A stretch of 64,000 bases of DNA from the NCBI GenBank assembly GCA_036503555.1, contig DASXWQ010000033.1, positions 1 to 64,000 on the forward strand, written 5' to 3'. The first letter of the stretch is position 1. Each line of letters begins with the position of its first letter. The position numbers and the translations under genes were made by a program. Of this stretch, positions 51,311 to 60,399 are shown in pieces. The notes beneath the pieces are model-generated. The model was not told the DNA's origin. It searched no databases and saw only the letters and a list, made by a program, of their open reading frames with translations. This DNA is from Actinocatenispora sp036503555. Its GTDB lineage: Bacteria > Actinomycetota > Actinomycetes > Mycobacteriales > Micromonosporaceae.

Positions 51311-52215
51311 GGTGCGACCACGTCCTTCAGCCGGTCGAACAGCCCGTCGATCTGGTGCCGGGTCTCGGCGTCCAACCGGAACCCGAGCGGCGGCCTGGCC
51401 CGGTCGGACGGCAGCACACCCTGGCGTACGAGCAGGTGTTTCTCCATGGCCACGTACGAGTCGAGGCCGGTGATCGGGGCGAGCAGCGGGGACAGCGCCT
51501 CGTTGACCGCGCGTACCCGCTCGGTGTGGCCGTCGCCCAGGGCGCGCCAGAGCGCGACGATCGCCCAGACCAGGTCCGGGCCGGGCATCGTGCCGGCGAC
51601 GCCGCGGGCGTGGCTGTCGACGAGGGCCGCGCCGCCGCTGCCCTCGAACGCCGCGGCGCGCCCGCCGGTCGCGTCACGCAGGTCGGACAGGCGCGGGCCG
51701 ACGGGTACCGCCTCGGGCTTGAAGAGGATCTTGTCCGGGCCGTACGTGTCGAGCAGGCGGGCCGACAGGCCGAGCGACAGCGGGTCGCCGAGGTATCCGC
51801 TGGCGTCCTGGACGATGAGCGGCAGCTCGGTCGCGTCGGCCAGCTCGGCGAAGTACGCCTCCAGGCCGTCCGGGTCGGGTGCGGTGCACAGCGGCGGGAT
51901 CGCCATGAGCGCGGCGGCGCCGACGCGCTCGGCGTGCCGGGTGAGCCGGAGGGCGACGGGGGTGCTCTCCGCGCCGACGCTGACGACGACGGGTGCGCGG
52001 CCGGCGACGTGCCGGCAGGTGGCGGCGGCGAGCTGCTCGCGCTCCCCGGTGGACAGCCGCAGCACCTCGGACACCATGGCCAGGACGACGCCGTCGGCGC
52101 CCTGGTCGAGCACCCAGCCCACCTCGGCGGCGAGTGCGTCGTCGTCGATCGTCCAGTCGGCCCGGAACGGGGTGGCCAGCACGGGCAGTACGCCGTGCAG
52201 CGGAGGGCGCGTCAT
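51307..52215 (-). CDS. DapA/NanA family aldolase or dehydratase
   Basis: About 302 residues from ATG 52215 (AAAGGA in front). TIM-barrel of the dihydrodipicolinate synthase/N-acetylneuraminate lyase superfamily: the Schiff-base Lys is in DKILFKPEA, and the substrate-Tyr region reads DASGYLGD. The phosphate/carboxylate loop is MVSEVLRLS rather than GTTGE, so this is a variant closer to 2-keto-3-deoxy sugar-acid aldolases or deoxyglucarate dehydratases. It is first in an operon with the dehydrogenase and behind a strong promoter plus a probable IclR site. Confidence 0.85.
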   Translation of the reverse strand: MTRPPLHGVLPVLATPFRADWTIDDDALAAEVGWVLDQGADGVVLAMVSEVLRLSTGEREQLAAATCRHVAGRAPVVVSVGAESTPVALRLTRHAERVGAAALMAIPPLCTAPDPDGLEAYFAELADATELPLIVQDASGYLGDPLSLGLSARLLDTYGPDKILFKPEAVPVGPRLSDLRDATGGRAAAFEGSGGAALVDSHARGVAGTMPGPDLVWAIVALWRALGDGHTERVRAVNEALSPLLAPITGLDSYVAMEKHLLVRQGVLPSDRARPPLGFRLDAETRHQIDGLFDRLKDVVAP

Positions 52216-52226
52216 CGACATCCTTT

Positions 52227-52251
52227 GTTCGGTAATGCAGAACCTCATTCT
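52227..52251. promoter_or_regulatory. probable IclR operator before the DapA-family gene
   Basis: GTTCGGTAATGCAGAAC at 52227-52243 overlaps AGAAC-CTC-ATTCT (52239-52251). Nearly the same composite occurs at 56743-56767 before the enolase-superfamily gene. It lies between the predicted transcription start (about 52255) and the ATG, a position that suits repression. Confidence 0.5.
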
Positions 52252-52261
52252 CTGATCACGA

Positions 52262-52291
52262 AAACTAGGGGTCGATCGTCGAGGGTGTCAA
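52262..52291 (-). promoter_or_regulatory. promoter of the DapA-family/dehydrogenase operon
   Basis: On the minus strand TTGACA (52291-52286) and TAGTTT (52267-52262) are separated by 18 bp, the best sigma-70-type promoter in the window. Confidence 0.65.
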
Positions 52292-52330
52292 GGGATGATT
52301 TGACTTTGCGACGTTCCTGACGGCACTCTT

Positions 52331-52347
52331 GTTCGGTGGTGGCGAAC
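52331..52347. promoter_or_regulatory. GTTC-N9-GAAC site at the iclR start
   Basis: GTTCGGTGGTGGCGAAC has the same GTTCGG opening and GTTC-N9-GAAC spacing as 52227-52243 and 56743-56759. It overlaps the GTG start candidates of iclR and ends 3 bp before ATG 52351, which suggests autoregulation and makes the ATG start more likely. Confidence 0.4.
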
Positions 52348-53136
52348 GAGATGGACAAGCGGTACCAGGTGCGCAGCGTCAGCCGGGCCGTCGAGATTCT
52401 GGAGGCCCTGGCCGACGGCGCGGACGGGCTGACCGTGACCGAGGTGGCCAAACGGGTCGGTGCGGCCAAGAGCGCCGCGTTCTCGACGCTCCAGACGCTG
52501 GAGGCGCACGGCTTCGCCGCGTCCCGGGGGGAGGGCGCCGCCCGGCGGTACCGGCTCGGGCTGGCGCTGGCCCGGCTCGGCGAGCACGCCATCGGGCAGG
52601 TGTCGATGCGCGACATCGCCCTGCCGGTGCTGCGCGAGCTGTCCGAGGAGACCGGGATGACCGCCCGCGTCGCCGTACCCGAGGCCGGGCACGCCGTCGT
52701 CGTCGGCCGGGTCAACGCGCCGGGCGCGGTCCGCTTCGACCTGCACATGGGTACCCGGGAGCCGGCGCACTGCACCGGCGTCGGCAAGGCGATCCTCGCC
52801 GAGCTGCCCGAGGACGCCGCGCGGGAGGTCCTGTCCGCCGGGCCGCTCGCCGCCCGTACCCCGCGCACCCTGACCGACGTGCCGGCCGTGCTGGCCGACC
52901 TCGCCGAGATCCGCCGTCGCGGGTACGCGATCGACGACGAGGAGGACGCGGAGGGGATCTTCTGCGTCGGCTCGGCGGTACGCGACCACCGCGACGAGTG
53001 CGCCGGCGCGATCAGCGTGACCGGGCTGAAGCTGGACCTGCCGCTGTGGCGCATCCACCAGATCGGCGAGACCGTCCGCGGGTACGCCGTGCGGGTCACC
53101 GACCTGCTGTCCGGCCGCGTCGCAGGAACGTCGTAG
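52336..53136 (+). CDS. IclR family regulator
   Basis: 266 residues from GTG 52336; ATG 52351 is equally possible. The N-terminal winged helix-turn-helix (VRSVSRAVEILEALADGADGLTVTEVAKRVGAAKSAAFSTLQTLEAHGF) and the C-terminal IclR effector domain (about 85-260, with HCTGVGKAILAEL and GYAIDDEEDAEGIFCVGSAV) are complete. Divergent from the DapA-family operon and 38 bp ahead of an amidohydrolase gene, it is the likely regulator of the surrounding sugar-acid genes. Confidence 0.92.
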   Translation: MVANEMDKRYQVRSVSRAVEILEALADGADGLTVTEVAKRVGAAKSAAFSTLQTLEAHGFAASRGEGAARRYRLGLALARLGEHAIGQVSMRDIALPVLRELSEETGMTARVAVPEAGHAVVVGRVNAPGAVRFDLHMGTREPAHCTGVGKAILAELPEDAAREVLSAGPLAARTPRTLTDVPAVLADLAEIRRRGYAIDDEEDAEGIFCVGSAVRDHRDECAGAISVTGLKLDLPLWRIHQIGETVRGYAVRVTDLLSGRVAGTS

Positions 53137-53140
53137 GCTG

Positions 53141-53153
53141 CGAACAAGGTTCT
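53141..53153. promoter_or_regulatory. possible IclR site before the amidohydrolase
   Basis: CGAAC-AAG-GTTCT lies in the 38-bp iclR-amidohydrolase gap and matches the GAAC-N3-RTTCT core found before the other two operons. Confidence 0.35.
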
Positions 53154-53174
53154 GCGACAGCGAACGGAGCGGCC

Positions 53175-54020
53175 ATGATCGTCGACGTCCACAGCCACGC
53201 CTTCGGCTGCCCGGACCACTCGGCCGACGGCTTCTTCGCCGAGGCCGGGCGAGCGCACGCGGGCGGCGAGGTCGACCTGTCCGTCCGGTGGGCGGAGTAC
53301 GCGGCGACCGCGCCCGCAGACAGCCGGGCCATCGTCTTCGGCGGCAAGGCGAAGCTGTCCGGGCTGTGGATCGACGACACCGACGTCGCCGCGTACGCCG
53401 GCGCCCACCCCGACCGGCTGATCGGCTTCATGGCCCTCGACCCGACACAGCCCGGCTGGCGCGACGAACTCCGCCGCGGCCACCGGGAGCTGGGCCTGCG
53501 CGGCATCAAACTGATGCCGATGTACGCCGGCTTCGACCCCGGCGACCCCGAGTTCGATCCACTGTGGACGTACGCGTCGGACCACGGGTTGCCGGTGCTG
53601 CTGCACACCGGCACCACGTTCGTCTCCGCCGCACCGCTGGAGTACGCCCGGCCGTACCTGCTGGACCGGGTCGCGCGGCGGTTCCCCGAGCAGCGGCTGG
53701 TCCTCGCGCACCTGGGCCACCCGTACGAGGGGGAGTGCATCGCGGTGATCCGCAAGCACCCGCACGTGTACGCGGACGTCAGCGCCCTGCACTACCGGCC
53801 GTTCCAGCTGTGGCGGGCTTTGATGCTGGTGCACGAGTACGGGGTCTGGGGCAAGCTGCTGTTCGGCAGCGACTACCCGTTCACGACCGTCGACGACTCG
53901 GTGGCCGGGCTGCGCGCGGTCGCGGCGATCGAGAGCCCGAAGGGGCTGCACGGCATCGACCCGGCCGACGTCGAGGCGCTGATCCACCGCGACGCGCTCG
54001 GTCTGCTCGGCCTGACCTGA
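53175..54020 (+). CDS. amidohydrolase-2 family metal-dependent hydrolase
   Basis: 281 residues. TIM-barrel hydrolase with HSH in IVDVHSHAFG, later His in LPVLLHTGTT and LAHLGHPYEG, and Asp in FGSDYPFT. This group includes decarboxylases and lactonases acting on sugar or aromatic acids. Given its neighbours, a sugar-lactone hydrolase is a reasonable guess; it is not proven. ATG 53175 follows ACGGAG. It probably shares the iclR transcript. Confidence 0.85.
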   Translation: MIVDVHSHAFGCPDHSADGFFAEAGRAHAGGEVDLSVRWAEYAATAPADSRAIVFGGKAKLSGLWIDDTDVAAYAGAHPDRLIGFMALDPTQPGWRDELRRGHRELGLRGIKLMPMYAGFDPGDPEFDPLWTYASDHGLPVLLHTGTTFVSAAPLEYARPYLLDRVARRFPEQRLVLAHLGHPYEGECIAVIRKHPHVYADVSALHYRPFQLWRALMLVHEYGVWGKLLFGSDYPFTTVDDSVAGLRAVAAIESPKGLHGIDPADVEALIHRDALGLLGLT

Positions 54021-54070
54021 CGCGGACCGTCCCGCCGACGCGCGTCGACGGGGCGGCCCACCAGGGGGTT

Positions 54071-55390
54071 TCAGGACGAGGTCACGGATTCGGACTCGAC
54101 GGCCGGGGTCCAGCCGGCGCGCCGCGACAGGACCAGCGCGACCGCCGCGCCGCTCAACGTCAACGCGCTGACCAGGAGCAGCCCCCACACCGGGGTACCG
54201 GTGGTCTGGCTGATCCAGCCGATCGCGTACGGCCCGGCGAAGCCGGCGAGGTTGCCCACCGAGTTGATGAACGCCAGCCCCGCTGCCGCGGCCACACCGG
54301 TCAGGAACGTCGACGGCAGCGACCAGAACAGCGGCGTGGTCGAGAACAGCGCGGCCATCCCCACGCAGATCGCGGCCAGCGACACCACCGGTACGCCACG
54401 CGCCGCGACGGCCGCGACCAGCGCCAGCGCCGTCACCAGCAGGGTCAGCGCGACCTGGCGGGGAATGTTGCCGCGCCGTCGCGCGTACCGCTCCCACGGC
54501 AGCATCACGGCGGCGGCCACCAGGTTCGGGACCGCGACGAGCAGGCCGGTCACGCCGGTCGACCAGTGGCCCATGTCCGCCACGATCGTCGGCAGCCACA
54601 GACCCATGCCGTACGAGCCGAAGACGACGCCGAAGAACACGAAGATCAGCGCCCACAGCCGGCCGTTGCGGAACGCGTCGGCCAGCCGCAGCCGCCCGTG
54701 CGTACGCTCCGCGCCGGCGGCGTCGGCGGCCAGCTCGCGGTCGATCCAGTCGCGTTCGGCCTGGTTGAGCCATGTCGCGTCGGCGGGCCGGTCCGGTAGC
54801 ACCCGCCAGGTGACCACGGCGAGGATCAACGCCGGTACGCCCTCGATCACGAACACGAGCTGCCACCCGGCCAGCCCGAACAGCCCGTGCAGGCCCAGGA
54901 TCCAGCCGGACACCGGTGCGCTGACCGCGTTCGCCAGCGGGTTCGACACGGCGAAGACCGCGAGCACCGTCGTCCGGTACCGCCGGGGGAACCAGAACGT
55001 CAGGTAGAGCAGGACGCCGGGAAAGAAGCCGGCCTCGGCGACCCCGAGCAGGAAGCGGGCGACCGTGAACCCGGTGGCACCGGAGACGAACGCCGTCGCC
55101 ACCGCCACCACACCCCAGGTGAGCATGATGCGGGCGATCCACTTCCGGGCGCCGAACCGGTGCAGCGCCAGGTTGCTCGGCACCTCGAACAAGAAGTACC
55201 CGATGAAGAAGATGCCGGCGGCGAGCCCGAACGCGGACTCGGTGATGCCCAGCGCCGTCGACATCTCCAACTTGGCGAAGCCGGCGTTGTTCCGGTCCAC
55301 GTACGCGACGAGGTAGAGCAGGCCGAGGAACGGGCCGAGCCGCAGCATCGCCTTGCGCATCGCGGACGCGCCCACGTCCGCGCTGCTCAT
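54071..55390 (-). CDS. MFS transporter of the anion:cation symporter family
   Basis: 439 residues from ATG 55390, with GGAGGAACGCCG in front. Twelve helices; the start region (LGPFLGLLYLVAYVDRNNAGFAKLEM) and FEVPSNLALHRFGARKWIARIM are typical of the ACS/phthalate-tartrate-galactonate permeases. It therefore probably imports the organic or sugar acid used by this locus. Its ATG overlaps (ATGA) the end of a 26-codon ORF, itself overlapping a second copy that overlaps the dehydratase gene. Confidence 0.9.
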   Translation of the reverse strand: MSSADVGASAMRKAMLRLGPFLGLLYLVAYVDRNNAGFAKLEMSTALGITESAFGLAAGIFFIGYFLFEVPSNLALHRFGARKWIARIMLTWGVVAVATAFVSGATGFTVARFLLGVAEAGFFPGVLLYLTFWFPRRYRTTVLAVFAVSNPLANAVSAPVSGWILGLHGLFGLAGWQLVFVIEGVPALILAVVTWRVLPDRPADATWLNQAERDWIDRELAADAAGAERTHGRLRLADAFRNGRLWALIFVFFGVVFGSYGMGLWLPTIVADMGHWSTGVTGLLVAVPNLVAAAVMLPWERYARRRGNIPRQVALTLLVTALALVAAVAARGVPVVSLAAICVGMAALFSTTPLFWSLPSTFLTGVAAAAGLAFINSVGNLAGFAGPYAIGWISQTTGTPVWGLLLVSALTLSGAAVALVLSRRAGWTPAVESESVTSS

Positions 55391-55467
55391 CGGCGTTCCT
55401 CCTTCGTCGGAACACCGATGAGGCACGACGCGCAGTGCTGCCGATTCGCTCGCTGCCGCTCGCTCAT
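55387..55467 (-). CDS. 26-residue mini-ORF, copy 2, Cys-x2-Cys
   Basis: Starts MSERQRANRQHCASCLIG and ends in KEERR. Both ends overlap neighbours by ATGA: its ATG with the stop of copy 1, its stop with the symporter ATG. The next ribosome site, GGAGGAACG, is part of its own coding repeat. CASC preceded by His could bind metal. It might instead exist to carry ribosomes between genes. Whether the peptide is made is unknown. Confidence 0.55.
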   Translation of the reverse strand: MSERQRANRQHCASCLIGVPTKEERR

Positions 55468-55546
55468 GTGCGTTCCTCCTTCGTCGGAACACCGATGAGG
55501 CACGAGGCACAGTGCTGATGGTTCGCTCGCTGCCGCTCGCTCATGT
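55393..55546 (-). repeat. 77-bp tandem duplication inside the sugar-acid operon
   Basis: Two direct copies (55393-55469 and 55470-55546), differing at only a few positions. Each spans one mini-ORF plus the GGAGGAACGC ribosome site for the next start. A third partial match, GCGTTCC, continues into the dehydratase end (KRERT against KEERT). Confidence 0.85.
55464..55544 (-). CDS. 26-residue mini-ORF, copy 1, Cys-x2-Cys
   Basis: Starts MSERQRANHQHCASCLIG and ends in KEERT. Its ATG overlaps the dehydratase stop and its own stop overlaps copy 2, both as ATGA. The sequence differs from copy 2 at two residues (His/Arg near position 9 and Thr/Arg at the end); most DNA differences are silent or conservative, which hints at selection on the peptide. 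HQHCASC is a possible metal site. Confidence 0.55.
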   Translation of the reverse strand: MSERQRANHQHCASCLIGVPTKEERT

Positions 55547-56728
55547 GCGTTCCCGCTTCTCCCAGCCGGGCGCGAACATGTTCCAGAAACCGCCGGTCGG
55601 CGGGTGCTCCGCGAAGACCTCGTCGACCAGCTCGACCCCGATGCCGGGCGCCGTCGGCAGCGGCAGTCGCCCGTCGGTCACCGGTAGGCAGCCGCGCAGC
55701 GCGTCGAACACGTACGCCGGGAGCAGCCCGTCGAACGTCTCCAGGATCTTCAGGTTCGGTGTGGCGAACGCCGCGTGCGCCGTCGCCGTCGTACAGAACG
55801 GCGAGTTCGAGTTGTGCGGCGCCACGACCATCGAGTGCAGCTCGGCGAGCGTCGCGACCTTCCGCAGCTCCGTGTACCCGCCGACCATGCTGAGGTCCGG
55901 CTGCACGATGTTCACCGCGTCGGTCTCGAACAGCCGCCGGTACTCGTACCGGTTGTGGAAGTGCTCGCCGCCGGCGATCGGGATCGACGTGCGGGCGCGC
56001 AGCTCCGCGTACCGGTCGATGTGCGTCCACGGTAGCGGTTCCTCGAACCACCCGATGTCGTACCCGGCGAGCGCGTCGAGCAGCGCCACCGCCTCGTGCA
56101 CCACGAACCGCGCGTGCCCCTCGACGAACAGCTCGACCTCCGGCCCGACCGCGTCGCGTACCGCGGCGACGATGTCGACCGACAGTCGCCGCTCGGCGCG
56201 CGACAGCTCACCGGACCCGGCCCCGAACGGGTCGAACTTCAGCGCCGGGTACCCGGCGGCCACGGTCTCCGCCGCCCGCGCCGCGAACGCGTCCGGCTCG
56301 CGTGGCCCGGTGTACCAACCGTTCGCGTACACCGGCACGGTGTCCCGGCAGGCGCCGCCGACCAGCCGGTAGACGGGTACGCCGAGGAAGCGGCCCTGGA
56401 TGTCGTGCAACGCCTGGTCGACGCCGGAGGCCACGATCCCGCCGACGTCGCCGCCGCGCAGGAAGTCGCCCTGGTACATCCGGTGCCAGATCTCCTCGGT
56501 GTCGAACGGGTCGGCGCCGAGCAGGTGCCGACCGCCCATCGCCTCGGCGAGCAGGCAGGTCTCGCGCCCGCGGTACGGGTGGGTGATCTCGCCGACGCCG
56601 ACCAGGCCCTCGTCGGTGGTGATCCGCACGTACGAGAAGTCGCGCCAGGGGGTGCCCAGGCTGAGCGTCTCGACCCGGGAGATCCGCCCCGCGCCGGTCG
56701 TCGGCCGGGTCCGGTTGACGGTGAGCAT
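55541..56728 (-). CDS. enolase-superfamily sugar-acid dehydratase (mandelate racemase/galactonate dehydratase-like)
   Basis: 395 residues from ATG 56728 (GAGAGAAG in front). An N-terminal capping domain and a C-terminal barrel carry the metal ligands in ELFVEGHARF, WFEEPLPW and GGEHFHNR; APHNSNSPF supplies a catalytic His. The Glu-x-His arrangement on the first strand fits the acid-sugar dehydratase group. It is first in the operon with two mini-ORFs and an ACS symporter. Galactonate- or gluconate-type substrates are likely but not resolved. Confidence 0.88.
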   Translation of the reverse strand: MLTVNRTRPTTGAGRISRVETLSLGTPWRDFSYVRITTDEGLVGVGEITHPYRGRETCLLAEAMGGRHLLGADPFDTEEIWHRMYQGDFLRGGDVGGIVASGVDQALHDIQGRFLGVPVYRLVGGACRDTVPVYANGWYTGPREPDAFAARAAETVAAGYPALKFDPFGAGSGELSRAERRLSVDIVAAVRDAVGPEVELFVEGHARFVVHEAVALLDALAGYDIGWFEEPLPWTHIDRYAELRARTSIPIAGGEHFHNRYEYRRLFETDAVNIVQPDLSMVGGYTELRKVATLAELHSMVVAPHNSNSPFCTTATAHAAFATPNLKILETFDGLLPAYVFDALRGCLPVTDGRLPLPTAPGIGVELVDEVFAEHPPTGGFWNMFAPGWEKRERT

Positions 56729-56742
56729 GTCTTCTCTCAATT

Positions 56743-56767
56743 GTTCGGCAATGAAGAACAGCGTTCT
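56743..56767. promoter_or_regulatory. probable IclR operator before the dehydratase
   Basis: GTTCGGCAATGAAGAAC (56743-56759) overlaps AGAAC-AGC-GTTCT (56755-56767). The longer palindrome AATGAAGAAC-N3-GTTCTGTATT matches at 8 of 10 positions per arm. Same composite as 52227-52251. Confidence 0.55.
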
Positions 56768-56778
56768 GTATTCCTGTC

Positions 56779-56808
56779 ATCCTTGCCACCGTCGGCCACC
56801 GCCGTCAA
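56779..56808 (-). promoter_or_regulatory. promoter of the dehydratase operon
   Basis: Minus-strand TTGACG (56808-56803) and AAGGAT (56784-56779), 18 bp apart, the same spacing as the DapA-family promoter. The operator lies just downstream. Confidence 0.45.
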
Positions 56809-56890
56809 GAGGAGCCGCACACCCGGGCACCCGCTCCACCGACCCGCGCGTGGCGACGGCCGGGAGCGGTACCACCTGGTTTCCCTTTGC

Positions 56891-57000
56891 TCTGCACACC
56901 AGTACGCATCACTGCTGCGCCTGCGCTGCACACCAGTGCGCAATGCCCGCTCCGCGCACCAGTGCGCAATGCCGTTGCTCCGCGCACCGGTGCGCAAAGC
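56891..57000. repeat. four imperfect palindromic repeats upstream of recQ
   Basis: Units at 56891-56910, 56925-56947, 56951-56973 and 56979-57000, with consensus TCYGCRCACCRGTGCGCAATGC. Each contains an internal dyad; the last is a perfect TTGCGCACCGGTGCGCAA-type palindrome around 56982-56996. They lie between the dehydratase promoter and the recQ -10. The rest of the 356-bp gap shows only promoter elements. Confidence 0.7.
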
Positions 57001-57072
57001 AACGGCGCCCAACAATCCCCGCCCGACATGCGCCGGCGGACACACGTCCGCGGGACTGTCGCAGCGGGCTCG

Positions 57073-57078
57073 TAGAAT
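57073..57078 (+). promoter_or_regulatory. -10 hexamer, leaderless start of recQ
   Basis: TAGAAT ends 6 nt before the recQ ATG at 57085 with no ribosome site. The 11-mer TAGAATCGCCG also occurs at 28907. Confidence 0.55.
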
Positions 57079-57084
57079 CGCCGG

Positions 57085-58911
<1,827 letters not shown>

Positions 58912-58963
58912 GTTTCCGCCCCGCCGCCGGTCTGTCGAGGTGCAGGATTGCTGAGGGGGCGTC

Positions 58964-59239
58964 GTGACAGACCTGGACACGACCTTCACCGCAACGCTGG
59001 TGACCAGCGAGAACGAGGGCGGCTGGACGTACGTCGTGATGCCCGGGTCGGCCGAGTTCTTCGGTACCCGCGGCCTGGTCAAGGTGCGCGGCACGATCGA
59101 CGGGCGGCCGTTCCGCAGCTCGTTCATGGCGTTGGGCGACGGGACGCACAAGCTGCCGGTGAAGGCCGAGGTGCGCAGGGCGATCGGCAAGGGCACCGGC
59201 GACACCGTCTCCGTGCACCTCACCGAGCGGCTGAGCTGA
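58964..59239 (+). CDS. DUF1905 family protein
   Basis: 91 residues. A small beta barrel: FTATLVTSENEGGWTYVVMPGSAEFFGTRGLVKVRGTIDGRPFRSSFMALGDGTHKLPVKAEVRRAIGKG matches DUF1905, whose function is unknown. GTG start with GAGGGGGCG. It lies 52 bp after recQ and may be cotranscribed. Confidence 0.87.
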   Translation: MTDLDTTFTATLVTSENEGGWTYVVMPGSAEFFGTRGLVKVRGTIDGRPFRSSFMALGDGTHKLPVKAEVRRAIGKGTGDTVSVHLTERLS

Positions 59240-59248
59240 CCGCGTCGC

Positions 59249-60190
59249 CTACCGCGCGGTGGTGGCGCGCTCGGCGAGGCGCCGGCGGCGGAACTCGCGG
59301 GGCGGCTCGCCGTACCGGTCCTTGAACGCGGCGGAGAACCAGGCGGGCGCCAGCCCCGCCCGGTGCGCCACCTCGGTGACCGTCAGCTCCGCGTACGCCG
59401 GGTCGACGAGCAGGTCGCGGGCCCGCCGCAGGGTCTCGTCGCGCCGCAGGTCCCGGTACGTGGTGCCGGCCCGCTGGAGCGCGAGCCGCACCTGCCGCGG
59501 CGACCAGCCGAGCGCGCGGGCGGCGTCGGCCAGCCCGAGCTGGTCGGACCCGACGTGCTGCCGTACGTATCGCCGGACGGTGGCCGCCACCTCGTCGAGA
59601 TGGTGCAACGACGGGCGCACGTCGCCGACGAGCAGCATGCACAGCAGCTCCGTCACCCGGTCGCACACCGCGTGGAAGTCGCGCTCGGTCAGCCGGTCCC
59701 GCTCGGCGTGCAGCTCCCGCAGCATCGTGTCCACGATCCGCCCGAGCCCGGACCGCAGGTCGAGCACGGCGCGCAGCGGCTGGTCCGACCGTACGTGCTG
59801 GTCGATCTCGGCCCGCGGCACCTGCAACGCGTACGAGTCGGAACGCGGGATGAGCAGCCGGCACGGCTGGTCCATCACCATCGCCGACGCGTATCCGGGC
59901 ACGGCGTGCACGACCTCGTCACCGTGCCGCGTCGCGTACCCGCCGGCGCGCGGCACGACCACCCAGTAGTGCTCGTCGCCCGGGTGCGCGCGGACCTGGG
60001 AGCGGGTCCGGTGGCACGTCCGGTCGCCGCGCTGCACCCAGCGGGCCAGCCGGTACGTCGCCGTCTCCTGCACCGTCACGTCCGCGTGCCAGCGGTTCGG
60101 GTTCTGGTAGTGCTGGTCCATCGGCAGGAACCCGTAGACCAAGTCGGTGAACGTCTCGACGTCCTGCGCCGTCCAGTCGTGGTACCTCAT
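59249..60190 (-). CDS. AraC family transcriptional regulator
   Basis: 313 residues from ATG 60190 (GGGGTGGGG). The N-terminal 190 residues form a ligand/dimerisation region of the AraC-binding-domain-2 type (EHYWVVVPRAGGYATRHGDE, CRLLIPRSD). The C-terminal AraC helix-turn-helix pair is at about 215-305 (LADAARALGWSPRQVRLALQRAG and TVTEVAHRAGLAPAWFSAAFKDRYGEPPREFRR). It is divergent from the SDR gene, its likely target. The 209-bp spacer has two TGGTACC copies but no strong operator. Confidence 0.9.
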   Translation of the reverse strand: MRYHDWTAQDVETFTDLVYGFLPMDQHYQNPNRWHADVTVQETATYRLARWVQRGDRTCHRTRSQVRAHPGDEHYWVVVPRAGGYATRHGDEVVHAVPGYASAMVMDQPCRLLIPRSDSYALQVPRAEIDQHVRSDQPLRAVLDLRSGLGRIVDTMLRELHAERDRLTERDFHAVCDRVTELLCMLLVGDVRPSLHHLDEVAATVRRYVRQHVGSDQLGLADAARALGWSPRQVRLALQRAGTTYRDLRRDETLRRARDLLVDPAYAELTVTEVAHRAGLAPAWFSAAFKDRYGEPPREFRRRRLAERATTAR

Positions 60191-60399
60191 GCGCCCCACC
60201 CCTGATCGCTCGTCGCATCGTACTGCCGCCGGGACGGTTCGTCGTGACGACGGGGCGTGCGTCGACTTTCGTTTTGGTACCGGCGATTTGCGGTGACCGG
60301 CAGACTCCCGCGCCGCACCTTGCTCCGTGCGGGATGTCCCGTGGTACCCATTTTCCGTGCCCGGCGCCAAGACCGGCGTCGGCAGGTGGAAAGGACGAC

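Noticed and set aside
50294..56808. Horizontally acquired island or mobile element around the sugar-acid genes
   Set aside because: Base composition and codon use look like the flanks, and no integrase, transposase or attachment repeat is present.
56891..57000. CRISPR array
   Set aside because: Only four units of about 22 bp with irregular 26-34 bp periods, so spacers would be only a few bases long; no cas genes. Better described as a palindromic repeat cluster.
56887..57075. Small plus-strand reading frame through the palindromic repeats
   Set aside because: Its repeated CTPVRN/APVRN peptides simply follow from the DNA repeats; no ribosome site and no continuity with recQ.
60276..60348. 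Two TGGTACC words as AraC operator
   Set aside because: GTACC is very common in this DNA, and the copies are 66 bp apart without flanking similarity.
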